Made by a program: the position numbers and the translations under genes
Notes under the pieces: model-generated
The model's database searches: none
What the model was told of the DNA's origin: nothing
Seen by the model: the letters and a program-made list of their open reading frames with translations, nothing else
DNA from: Desulfoluna sp942491485
Lineage (GTDB): Bacteria > Desulfobacterota > Desulfobacteria > Desulfobacterales > Desulfolunaceae
NCBI GenBank assembly: GCA_942491485.1
Contig: CALOAX010000004.1
Coordinates: 1,054,001 to 1,118,000 of the forward strand
Length of the DNA stretch: 64,000 nt
Direction of reading: 5' to 3'
Shown: in pieces, positions 43,770 through 50,540 of the stretch
Numbering within the stretch: position 1 is the first letter of the stretch
Layout: each line of letters begins with the position of its first letter

Positions 43770-44417
43770 CTACTTATTTTTTGAATCCTGCTTTGCGTAC
43801 TTGAGCTGGTAGACGGTGCGCATGAGCAGGGCTTCGAAGCGATTGATTTTTACGCCGCCCCCCAGGAAGGTGGATTCGATAAAGGCTTTGCAGCCCTTTT
43901 CAAGGACCTGGGCCACGGCGTGGGCATCCTCAAAGCTACCGGCGCCGCAGAGGCCCCCTGCGTCTTTGAGAAGGACGGCGTTTCGGCCCTTCATGGCGGA
44001 GATAACCGGGCCTGTGCCCCGGTAGGGCCAGGTGGTGGCGACTTTGGCGGAGACACCGACGATCTGGGCCATGTCGTCCAGAAGGGGGGGGACTTCAATC
44101 CCTGCACGTGAGGAGGTGAGGATGCTCAAGCTGTCTGCGTGGAGAAGGGCGCTCAGGTTTTTTCTTTTTTTGTAGAGAGCCACATGCAGGGGGAAGCGGC
44201 TGTCCGGTTTGGGGCCCTCCACGGGCGTGCAGGTGGTGAGGTCCACCACTGACAGAGCATCGGGAGTCAGTTCAGAGAGTTTTTTTCCTTCCGGGGTGAT
44301 GACCAGGTGATGTCCGATGCGAGCACTGAGGCATCCTGTGGCGTCAGTGGCAATGCCTTCGGAAAGGAGTGCCTGGGCCCGGGAGCAGATTTCCTGGGAA
44401 ATGGATGGGATGGTCAT
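43770..44417 (-). CDS. Class II aldolase/adducin paralogue with lost metal ligands
   Basis: 215 aa. The overall fold matches the fuculose-phosphate aldolase family (LVITPEGKKLSELTPDAL; LLKDAGGLCGAGSFEDA), but the zinc site is broken: the normal HTH is HAD (LLHADSLS), the NHG is DAG, and the catalytic Glu segment reads SRFPLH. It is therefore unlikely to cleave aldols by the usual mechanism. AAAGGAG precedes ATG 44417. It starts 12 bases after the intact paralogue, so both are made together and may form a hetero-oligomer. A different, metal-independent function is also possible. Confidence 0.82.
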   Translation of the reverse strand: MTIPSISQEICSRAQALLSEGIATDATGCLSARIGHHLVITPEGKKLSELTPDALSVVDLTTCTPVEGPKPDSRFPLHVALYKKRKNLSALLHADSLSILTSSRAGIEVPPLLDDMAQIVGVSAKVATTWPYRGTGPVISAMKGRNAVLLKDAGGLCGAGSFEDAHAVAQVLEKGCKAFIESTFLGGGVKINRFEALLMRTVYQLKYAKQDSKNK

Positions 44418-44429
44418 GGGGCGCTCCTT

Positions 44430-45068
44430 TCAGGCCAGGGCTTTAAGGTAATGGTCATGCATTTCGTTAAGGGAGAGATCGGATTTTCCATAGCGCTTGG
44501 CAAAGGAATCGGCGATGAAGGCTTCGCACGCCTCTTCAAGGGTCTTGGCCACAAGGAAGGCCTCTTCCATGGTCTCTCCGATGCAGACGGCGCCGTGGTT
44601 GGCCAGAAGGGCCGCCTTGCGATTCCCGTTAAGGGCTGACCCAGCGGCGAGCTTAAGCTTTTTTGTTCCGGGCAGAGCGTATGCAGCACATTGAACCGTT
44701 TCGCCGAGACATTGGGCATGGGCCTCTGAGAGCCCTGTCACCTCTTTGCGGGCTGCGGCGACGGTGGAGGCGTTGCGCTGGTGAGTGTGGACCACGGCCA
44801 TTATTTCAGGGCGGTTTTTGTAGACCTCGGCATGCATCCCTTTTTCTGACGATGGTTTGATGGCTCCTTCGTGGGAGAGATCCTCGATATTCACCACCAC
44901 AATCTCTTCGGGCTTAAGGGTCTCATAGGTCCTGCCGCTGGGTGTGATGACGAAGCGGCTTTCATCCAGGCGCACACTGATGTTACCCCAGGTGCGTGCC
45001 ACAAGCCCCTCCTTCACCAGATTCAGGCCTGCCTGATACACGATATCACGGACTTCTTTGAGTTCCAT
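44430..45068 (-). CDS. Class II aldolase (AraD/FucA family)
   Basis: 212 aa with the complete active-site set: Glu in PSSEKGMHAEVY, the metal pair in VVHTHQRNAS, and a third His in LLANHGAVCIGE. The family includes fuculose-, rhamnulose- and ribulose-phosphate aldolases or epimerases and oxo-tetronate-phosphate decarboxylases. It acts on phosphorylated sugars, which fits the kinase in the same island. AGGAT lies upstream of ATG 45068. It is second in a minus-strand operon after the aminotransferase. The exact substrate is unknown. Confidence 0.9.
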   Translation of the reverse strand: MELKEVRDIVYQAGLNLVKEGLVARTWGNISVRLDESRFVITPSGRTYETLKPEEIVVVNIEDLSHEGAIKPSSEKGMHAEVYKNRPEIMAVVHTHQRNASTVAAARKEVTGLSEAHAQCLGETVQCAAYALPGTKKLKLAAGSALNGNRKAALLANHGAVCIGETMEEAFLVAKTLEEACEAFIADSFAKRYGKSDLSLNEMHDHYLKALA

Positions 45069-45105
45069 GGAATGATCCTTTTGATGACAGGTAAGTTTCT
45101 ATAGT

Positions 45106-45340
45106 AACTATTCAGCTATGCCTCCGGCGGGTCGCTTTTTGAAAAAAGCTCCGCAAAAACTTTTCGGTTGCCGCCTCCTTTTCTCTCAGCCCCGCAGGCG
45201 CTGAGAGAAAAGGAGGCGGCTTACCCATTAAACCTGAGACATCTGGTTTGCCAACACCAGCGAAGCCGGGGAATAGCCATTAAAACCTGTTTATCAAACT
45301 TTTCAAAAGTTTGGCCCCCGGCAGGGCCGCCGGAGGCATG
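45106..45340. repeat. Mosaic palindromic repeat inside the aminotransferase-aldolase operon
   Basis: Left end ACTATTCAGCTATGCCTCCG with GCGGGTCGCTTTTTGA; right end ACTTTTCAAAAGTTTGGCCC with CCGGCAGGGCCGCCGGAGGC. It spans the 275-base gap between two genes of one operon and encloses the 21-bp hairpin at 45170-45220. No gene is present in the gap. Confidence 0.75.
45170..45220. repeat. Perfect 21-bp hairpin between aminotransferase and aldolase genes
   Basis: Arms at 45170-45190 (GCCGCCTCC...CTCAGC) and 45200-45220 (GCTGAG...GGAGGCGGC), 9-nt loop CCCGCAGGC. There is no T-run on either side, so it is not a standard terminator. It may partly end transcription or protect the upstream aminotransferase message. 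Confidence 0.8.
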
Positions 45341-45343
45341 TTT

Positions 45344-46819
45344 TTATGCTTTGACGCCGTCTACATTTTTGAAGACACGTTCAAACCTGGTCAGGGCGTC
45401 GTCGATGATTTCATCGGTGTCGGCGGCCGAGGTGTAGAGGCGGCTTCCGGCAAGGGTCACCAGGCCTTCGGCCATGTAAGCGGCGCCCATGTGGGTCATG
45501 ACGTCTTTTCGTGCGTGGATCTCCTTGATCTTTGCCGGGATCTCCCAGGGCCTGAAGATGTTGATGTCAAAGAGCATGGTGCCCACCGTCTCCAGGTGGC
45601 AGATGGAGCCCTGATTGTAGGCCACAAAGGGGAGTTCGTATTTAGCGATGAGCTTCTGGAGTCCCTGGGTGAGTCGGTCTCCGGCTTTTCCGGCCACTTC
45701 GCAGGCATTGGTCTCTTCGATCATTTTTACGGTGTAGTACCCGGCAGCGGAGCTCAAGGGGTTGGCCGCCATAGTACCTCCCACGTGGGCTTTTTTTGAT
45801 TTCTTACCGCCGAGTCCCCCGGCCAGGCTGGCCATGTATTCCGTCTTACCGCCGATGCCCCCTGCCGAGGGGTAGCCGCCGGCCACCACCTTGCCGAAGA
45901 TGGTGAGATCCGGCGTGACGCCGAAGTAGCCCTGGGCACCGTCCACACCGATGCGGAAGGCTGTGACCACCTCATCAAAGACGAGGAGGGCGCCGTATTT
46001 TGTGCAGAGGTCTCGTACCTGGGCGTTGTAGTCGTAATCCAGGGGGCGGGTGCCGCTTTCAGGGCCCATGGGTTCCATGAAAACAGCGGCGGTTCCGCCC
46101 CGGAGTTTGTTCCATTTGAGCTGTTTTTCAAGGGCGGCGATGTCGTTGGGGAAGACCTCCTGGGTGTACTTGAAACAGGCAAGGGGAATGCCGTGGGACT
46201 CGAGGAAACGAAGCCCGGGAATGCGGTTACCGTAGGAGAGCTGATCGCTCCATCCGTGGTAGGCACCGCCGAGTTTGATGATGTTTTTTTTCTTTGTGGC
46301 CACGCGTGCCACACGAACCGCGGCCATGCAGGCCTCGGTACCGCTGCCAAGCATGCGGAACATCTCCACACCCCTGAACCGGTGGCAGATGAATTGGGCA
46401 AGCTTCATTTCATATTCGTGGAAGAGGCCCGTGGACGGACCGCAGGAGTTCAGGAGCTCAATCACCTTTTTACGAACCGGTTCGGGGTTGCTTCCAAGGA
46501 CCGTGGGGCCCCCCGCCTGGAGAAAGTCTATATACTCGTTGCCGTCGACGTCATGAAGGTAAGCCCCTTCCGCCTTGGTAAAGGCCAGGGGGAAGGGGTA
46601 GTTGAACGCCAGGTTGTGTTGGACGGCTCCTGGAATCACCTTTTCGGCTTCACCCATCATTTTTTTAGAGGTGGTGCACTTTGCCTCGAAGTAGGAGAGA
46701 TACTCGTCCATGGCATCTTTGCGAATGGTGCGGATGGGCTGGCTGATAAGCGCATTGAGCTGTTCGTAGACTTTTCGTGTGTCGTGATACTGGCTGATAG
46801 CGTATCCGGGTTTGTCCAT
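45344..46819 (-). CDS. Class III aminotransferase, glutamate-1-semialdehyde aminomutase-like
   Basis: 491-aa PLP enzyme. It has the substrate/cofactor block YIDFLQAGGPTVLGSNP, the phosphate-binding GSGTEACMAAVRVAR, the Asp of VFDEVVTAFRIG and the Schiff-base Lys in TIFGKVVAGGYPSAGGIGGK. These resemble GSA aminomutase, but the protein is about 60 residues longer at the N-terminus and lies in a catabolic operon rather than with heme genes. Class III relatives also include transaminases and amino-alcohol phospho-lyases, so the reaction is open. GGTGAAGG precedes ATG 46819. It is first gene of the minus operon controlled by operator site 3. Confidence 0.88.
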   Translation of the reverse strand: MDKPGYAISQYHDTRKVYEQLNALISQPIRTIRKDAMDEYLSYFEAKCTTSKKMMGEAEKVIPGAVQHNLAFNYPFPLAFTKAEGAYLHDVDGNEYIDFLQAGGPTVLGSNPEPVRKKVIELLNSCGPSTGLFHEYEMKLAQFICHRFRGVEMFRMLGSGTEACMAAVRVARVATKKKNIIKLGGAYHGWSDQLSYGNRIPGLRFLESHGIPLACFKYTQEVFPNDIAALEKQLKWNKLRGGTAAVFMEPMGPESGTRPLDYDYNAQVRDLCTKYGALLVFDEVVTAFRIGVDGAQGYFGVTPDLTIFGKVVAGGYPSAGGIGGKTEYMASLAGGLGGKKSKKAHVGGTMAANPLSSAAGYYTVKMIEETNACEVAGKAGDRLTQGLQKLIAKYELPFVAYNQGSICHLETVGTMLFDINIFRPWEIPAKIKEIHARKDVMTHMGAAYMAEGLVTLAGSRLYTSAADTDEIIDDALTRFERVFKNVDGVKA

Positions 46820-47011
46820 GGTTCCTTCACCTTGTCTGGCCTGATGGGTTTGTCAATTTGTGACACTCAATGCCTCAGGGGCGGGGAGGCGTCCCCTGTT
46901 TCCATGCTTCGCACGTTATGGTGCAGCGCAGGGTTATAAGCGTCATGGAGAGCCGGTGAGCGATGTTACTTAAGCTCCGGATGATACATGGATTTACGCT
47001 GTACTGCTCAC

Positions 47012-47041
47012 ACTATAGAGACATGGCTTTTTTTGTGTCAA
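47012..47041 (-). promoter_or_regulatory. Sigma-70 promoter of the aminotransferase operon
   Basis: On the minus strand, TTGACA (47041-47036), 18-bp spacer, TATAGT (47017-47012). Leader of about 190 bases, containing a CAGGGG/CCCCTG hairpin near 46876-46898. Confidence 0.72.
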
Positions 47042-47047
47042 TTAAAA

Positions 47048-47061
47048 ACTGACTGGTCAGT
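47048..47061. promoter_or_regulatory. TetR-type operator, site 3
   Basis: ACTGACTGGTCAGT, identical to site 1. It lies 6 bases upstream of the -35 box of the aminotransferase promoter. Confidence 0.75.
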
Positions 47062-47095
47062 GCAAAAAAGAGTTGAGGGTGATTCATGTCATTAG

Positions 47096-47109
47096 ACTGG
47101 CCAGTCAGT
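47096..47109. promoter_or_regulatory. TetR-type operator, site 4, facing the exported-protein gene
   Basis: ACTGGCCAGTCAGT, one mismatch from the reverse complement of the consensus. It includes a perfect 12-bp palindrome GACTGGCCAGTC (47095-47106). It lies 6 bases upstream of a plus-strand TTGACA and 48 bases from site 3. Confidence 0.7.
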
Positions 47110-47115
47110 TAGCGG

Positions 47116-47145
47116 TTGACAAATGATGATGGCTGAGGCTACCGT
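47116..47145 (+). promoter_or_regulatory. Probable promoter of the exported-protein gene
   Basis: TTGACA (47116-47121), 18-bp spacer, TACCGT (47140-47145). The -10 is poor, but spacer and operator distance equal those at the kinase and aminotransferase promoters. The leader would be about 275 bases, and this part of the gap has no ORF I accept. Confidence 0.5.
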
Positions 47146-47426
47146 CGCTGGTGAACGATGATTGTTGTAAGAACGGTTGTTTTGTTGCTTTTCCTGTTAA
47201 GCAATCGAGGCAAAGGGAAAGGTCCCACAAGTAGAACCTGCATGGCAAGCATGGCTATGGGGTTGTCCCACATGGCACTGACGGATTGATCAGGCGCATT
47301 AAGCCTGAATACATCACGTATATCGTCGCAATCGTCACGAATAGTATCATTTGACATATGGATGGGGCTTTGGGGGTACGTTTATTTTCTGAATGCAGGC
47401 CTTTTTATTATCAGATGGAGGTGGGT

Positions 47427-48149
47427 ATGCGAACAACGTCAATGGCTTTGGTGTTCACAGTTGTGCTGCTTTTCTGTCTACCCCTTGCATGGGGAGAGGA
47501 GGGGGGCATGGAAAGCGATGCAGAGGCTCGCATTGACTGGATCCAGAAGGCCATGGATGACGGGGCCGGGGCTTCAAAGCTCTGGCAATACGGATGGACA
47601 GGGCTTTATGGGGCGGACGTCATTTTCGAAACTGCCATTGCCATCGATAAAGACGGCGAGGACGAAGAGGACGAGCGGTTTGATTCCGGTGTGAGTGCCA
47701 CTCTCTCTCTTTTGGGGGTTGTCGGCTTGGCTTTGGACCCCATGACCCTGCATCGTGACGCAAAAAATCTTTCCGCCATGCCCCAGACCTCGGAGGAAGA
47801 GACCGCAGAAAAGCTTGCCGCAGCCGAACTCTACCTCCGCAAGGGTGCAGAGCGGGAAATGAAGGAGCGCTCCCTTAAAACCCATCTTACATACGGTGCC
47901 GTGAACCTTGCCGGTGGACTTGTAGTGACGTTAGACGGTGGTCGCCATCAGGACGGTCTTGCCCTTTTTGCAGTGGCCACACTGGTTTCGGAACTTCAGA
48001 TTTTTACCACCCCCAAACGTGCCACCGCCAGCTGGGAAGCCTATCAGAATGGCGATTTCGCTGAGATCACGCCATCCCGACCTTCCATTACGGACACCCT
48101 TCGCTTCGGTGTGGCCCCCGGGTACGTTCAGGTGACCTGTCTTTTTTGA
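47427..48149 (+). CDS. Exported protein of unknown function in the TetR-marked island
   Basis: 240 aa from ATG 47427, chosen because GGAGGTG lies just upstream and a clean signal peptide follows (MRTTSMALVFTVVLLFCLPL, cleavage near AWG-EE). The frame is also open upstream to 47358. The mature protein alternates acidic stretches (DKDGEDEEDERFD) with hydrophobic segments (SLLGVVGLALDP; YGAVNLAGGLVV; LALFAVATLVSEL), so it may have two or three membrane segments. I recognise no family. Operator site 4 and a matching promoter upstream suggest co-regulation with the aminotransferase operon and the kinase. Confidence 0.72.
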   Translation: MRTTSMALVFTVVLLFCLPLAWGEEGGMESDAEARIDWIQKAMDDGAGASKLWQYGWTGLYGADVIFETAIAIDKDGEDEEDERFDSGVSATLSLLGVVGLALDPMTLHRDAKNLSAMPQTSEEETAEKLAAAELYLRKGAEREMKERSLKTHLTYGAVNLAGGLVVTLDGGRHQDGLALFAVATLVSELQIFTTPKRATASWEAYQNGDFAEITPSRPSITDTLRFGVAPGYVQVTCLF

Positions 48150-48185
48150 GGTCTTGCCAAACGTCAAGCCTTCTATAGTCAACGT

Positions 48186-48475
48186 GAGCCTCCGGCGGCA
48201 AGGTGAGCCACCTTGAAAGCAGGTAGCGAATGCGTTTTGCCCCTCGTTCCTCGGGACAAATCACATTCGCCTTTGATTTTAGTGTGAACCTGAAGTCAGG
48301 GATTGAACCTGTTTATTAAACTTTTCAAAAGTTTGGCCCCCGGCAGTGCCACCGGAGGTAACATTAAGTGCTTTGCCGGCGGCGAGGTGTGCCACCTCGA
48401 AAGCGGGCTCGCGAATGTTCTTCACCCCTCTCCTCGGGGTGATCTCATTCGCTGACGGGCTGTGCCCGTGCATAA
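48186..48475. repeat. Composite mosaic repeat: a complete element followed by a partial second one
   Basis: 48186-48358 is a complete unit: GAGCCTCCGGCGGCAAGG, AAGGTGAGCCACCTT, GCGAATGCG with CTCGTTCCTCGG and CACATTCGC, then AAACTTTTCAAAAGTTTGGC and CCACCGGAGG. A second 5' half follows (GCCGGCGGCGAGGTGTGCCA), ending in the ACGGGCTGTGCCCGT hairpin. No gene lies in the 48150-48951 gap. Confidence 0.82.
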
Positions 48476-48770
48476 CGACTTCAGGTGTATCATCTGCATC
48501 CCTATGTCTGGCTGCCGCTGTGGTAATTTACCATATGACCACACAACACCTTTCTTATGGCCGGGTATTCGGGGGAGCATGTGTGGAAACCCAGATTGTA
48601 TGGCACAAGGTTCTGGGGATGAAGACACCCAACGCACAGTCGCCATAGGGTTTCATGGTGCCCTCATCTCGTCGCCGGAGTTATTCCGGTGAAAGTCAAC
48701 CTCTGGATTGGAACCGAAGTACCCGGCACTCAATAGCTTGTGGTATACGGGGCAGGGCCTCAAATTTCGC

Positions 48771-48861
48771 GCGAATGCGGATGCGACAGAGGGTGAAGAG
48801 CGACTTCCTAATCGCATTCGCCATCAGGTTTATAGGTTCCTCCGCCTCGCCGCCGGAGGCT
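48771..48861. repeat. Degenerate mosaic repeat before azlC
   Basis: GCGAATGCGGATGCG, then AATCGCATTCGCC and TTCCTCCGCCTCGCCGCCGG with AGGC. Remnants of the core hairpin and right end are recognisable, but the order is disturbed. Confidence 0.5.
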
Positions 48862-48951
48862 TGTTTCGTCTTCCCTTCTCTTTTTCTTTCACCCGGTGAC
48901 CCCTTCTGTTAAAACCTTCGGGGTGATTGTTACGTTTGATCGGAGGGTGTG

Positions 48952-49659
48952 ATGGGCTGGGAAGAGGAAGAGAGGGGATTATTTTTGCAAGGGGTGCGTG
49001 CGGCATTGCCGTTGCTGCTCGGGGTGATTCCTTTTGCCCTGATTTGCGGTATTGCCTCCATGGAGGCGGGGCTCCCTGCATGGCAGGCGGTGGGGATCTC
49101 TCTGGTGATTTTTGCAGGGGCATCTCAGCTTGCGGTGCTTCATCTCTTTGTGATCGGGGCTCCTGCCGTTGTGATGGTGCTGACGGCCCTTGTGATCAAC
49201 CTTCGCTTTGTGATGTACAGTGCCTCCATCGCCCCGCATTTCCGGGACTTGCCGGGCAGGTGGCGTCCTCTGGTTTCTTACCTTCTCACCGATCAGGCCT
49301 ACGCACTTTCACTCACAAGGTTCAGTGAAAAGGAGGGGTGCAGGAATCCCTTTGCCTATACCCTCGGGGCCGGGGTGACGATTTTTTTCGTCTGGCAGGC
49401 TTTTAATGCCTTGGGACTTCTTCTGGGCGCTGGCGTCCCGGACAGCTGGGGGCTCGATTTTGGGGTGCCCCTGACCTTTATGGCCCTTCTGGTCCCCGCG
49501 GTTCAGAATCGCCCGGCCCTTGTGGCGGCCCTGGTCTCAGGCGTCACAGCGGTGGTGGCTTCCGGCCTTCCGTATGGCCTCAATATCATCTGTGCTGCCC
49601 TTTTGGGGATCGGCGCCGGCTTGCTCCTGGACACCAAGGGAGAGGAGGGAACATCATGA
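48952..49659 (+). CDS. azlC: Branched-chain amino acid exporter, large subunit (AzlC family)
   Basis: 235-aa inner-membrane protein with about six to seven helices. It has the family N-terminus GVIPFALICGIASMEAGL, the block SQLAVLHLFVIGAP, and the AzlC signature around NLRFVMYSASIAPHF and LTDQAYALSLTRF. GGAGGGTG precedes ATG 48952. With AzlD it exports branched-chain or related amino acids. The stop overlaps azlD by 4 bases. Confidence 0.92.
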   Translation: MGWEEEERGLFLQGVRAALPLLLGVIPFALICGIASMEAGLPAWQAVGISLVIFAGASQLAVLHLFVIGAPAVVMVLTALVINLRFVMYSASIAPHFRDLPGRWRPLVSYLLTDQAYALSLTRFSEKEGCRNPFAYTLGAGVTIFFVWQAFNALGLLLGAGVPDSWGLDFGVPLTFMALLVPAVQNRPALVAALVSGVTAVVASGLPYGLNIICAALLGIGAGLLLDTKGEEGTS

Positions 49660-49982
49660 GCCACGGGGTCTTCTTTTTTGTGGTCATCCTTTGCGGGGCC
49701 GTTACCTTTTCCGAGCGGGGCTCCTTTCTTCTTTTCCAGGGCGGAAAAGAACCCCACCCTCGCCTTGCCAAAGCCCTTCGCCTGGTTCCTGCGGCGGTGC
49801 TTCCCGCCCTCATCACCCCGGCTCTCTTTATGCCCAACGGGTCTTTGGATATCTCCCTTTCCAACCCACGCCTCCTGGCCGGCGTGGTGGCCCTTGCCGT
49901 TGCCCTGTGGAAACGAAGTGTCTTTCTGACCCTCGTCTCAGGTCTGACAGCTCTCTGGGTCATCCAGTGGTTGACTGCGTAA
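49656..49982 (+). CDS. azlD: Branched-chain amino acid exporter, small subunit (AzlD family)
   Basis: 108 aa, three to four membrane helices. It has FFFVVILCGAVTFSERGSFL at the start, the AzlD-type LRLVPAAVLPALITPALF, and RLLAGVVALAVALWKRSVFLT. It partners AzlC in a two-component exporter. The ATGA overlap with azlC indicates coupled translation. Confidence 0.9.
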   Translation: MSHGVFFFVVILCGAVTFSERGSFLLFQGGKEPHPRLAKALRLVPAAVLPALITPALFMPNGSLDISLSNPRLLAGVVALAVALWKRSVFLTLVSGLTALWVIQWLTA

Positions 49983-49988
49983 AAAATA

Positions 49989-50094
49989 AGCCTCCGGGGT
50001 ATAGGGCTGAGCCCCTGGACCCCAGGTTCGCGAATGCTCCCACCCCTCGTCCTCGGGTTGATCACATTCGCTGACGGGCTATGCCCGTGAACAA
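49989..50094. repeat. Mosaic palindromic repeat after azlD
   Basis: AGCCTCCGGGGTATAGGGCT, then GAGCCCCTGGACCCCAGGTT, GCGAATGC with CCTCGTCCTCGGG, CACATTCGC and GACGGGCTATGCCCGTG. The remaining 440 bases before the cyclase gene hold no ORF. Confidence 0.75.
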
Positions 50095-50446
50095 AGGCTA
50101 ACGCGTGGATGTCTTTTAAGGGGTATGGGACGCTAATTGTTTTTTAGCTGCTTTTCAGTCGTTTTTTTTGGGGGGGGAGTTGCTTGAAGTCCGATAGAAA
50201 GACGTTGACACATCTCTTCTCTCGGATAACCAGCCCTTAGCCCTTGTACGGGTTCCATGCCATCTGGCCCAACCTGCCCCACTGGATTCGTGATTTTGAT
50301 GTGGAAACCATGGCGAAGAGGGTCGAGAGAGGTCACTGAGATTTACGTGCTAATCACATGGCTGGGGGATGCATGACCTGTAAAATCATATTTGTGGCAT
50401 GTTTCCATTGCCAGGTTGGTGATCTGAATTGACAGCAGGAGAGGTC

Positions 50447-50475
50447 TTGTGTGATACCCCTCTAATCGCTAATAC
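50447..50475 (+). promoter_or_regulatory. Possible promoter of the diguanylate cyclase gene
   Basis: TTGTGT (50447-50452), 17-bp spacer, TAATAC (50470-50475), about 65 bases before the ATG. A modest match to sigma-70. Confidence 0.4.
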
Positions 50476-50540
50476 TATAAAAAGTCACGCTTGAGTCATG
50501 ACCTTGGCTGCATTCTCTGACGTGATAAGAGAATAATTAG

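Noticed and set aside
45344..46819. Assignment as hemL (heme biosynthesis glutamate-1-semialdehyde aminomutase)
   Set aside because: Sequence is similar, but the N-terminus is longer, no heme genes are near, and it lies in an operon with aldolases under a catabolic-type regulator.
47139..47357. 72-codon minus-strand ORF
   Set aside because: Lies in the leader between operator 4 and the exported-protein gene; no ribosome binding site and no recognisable features.
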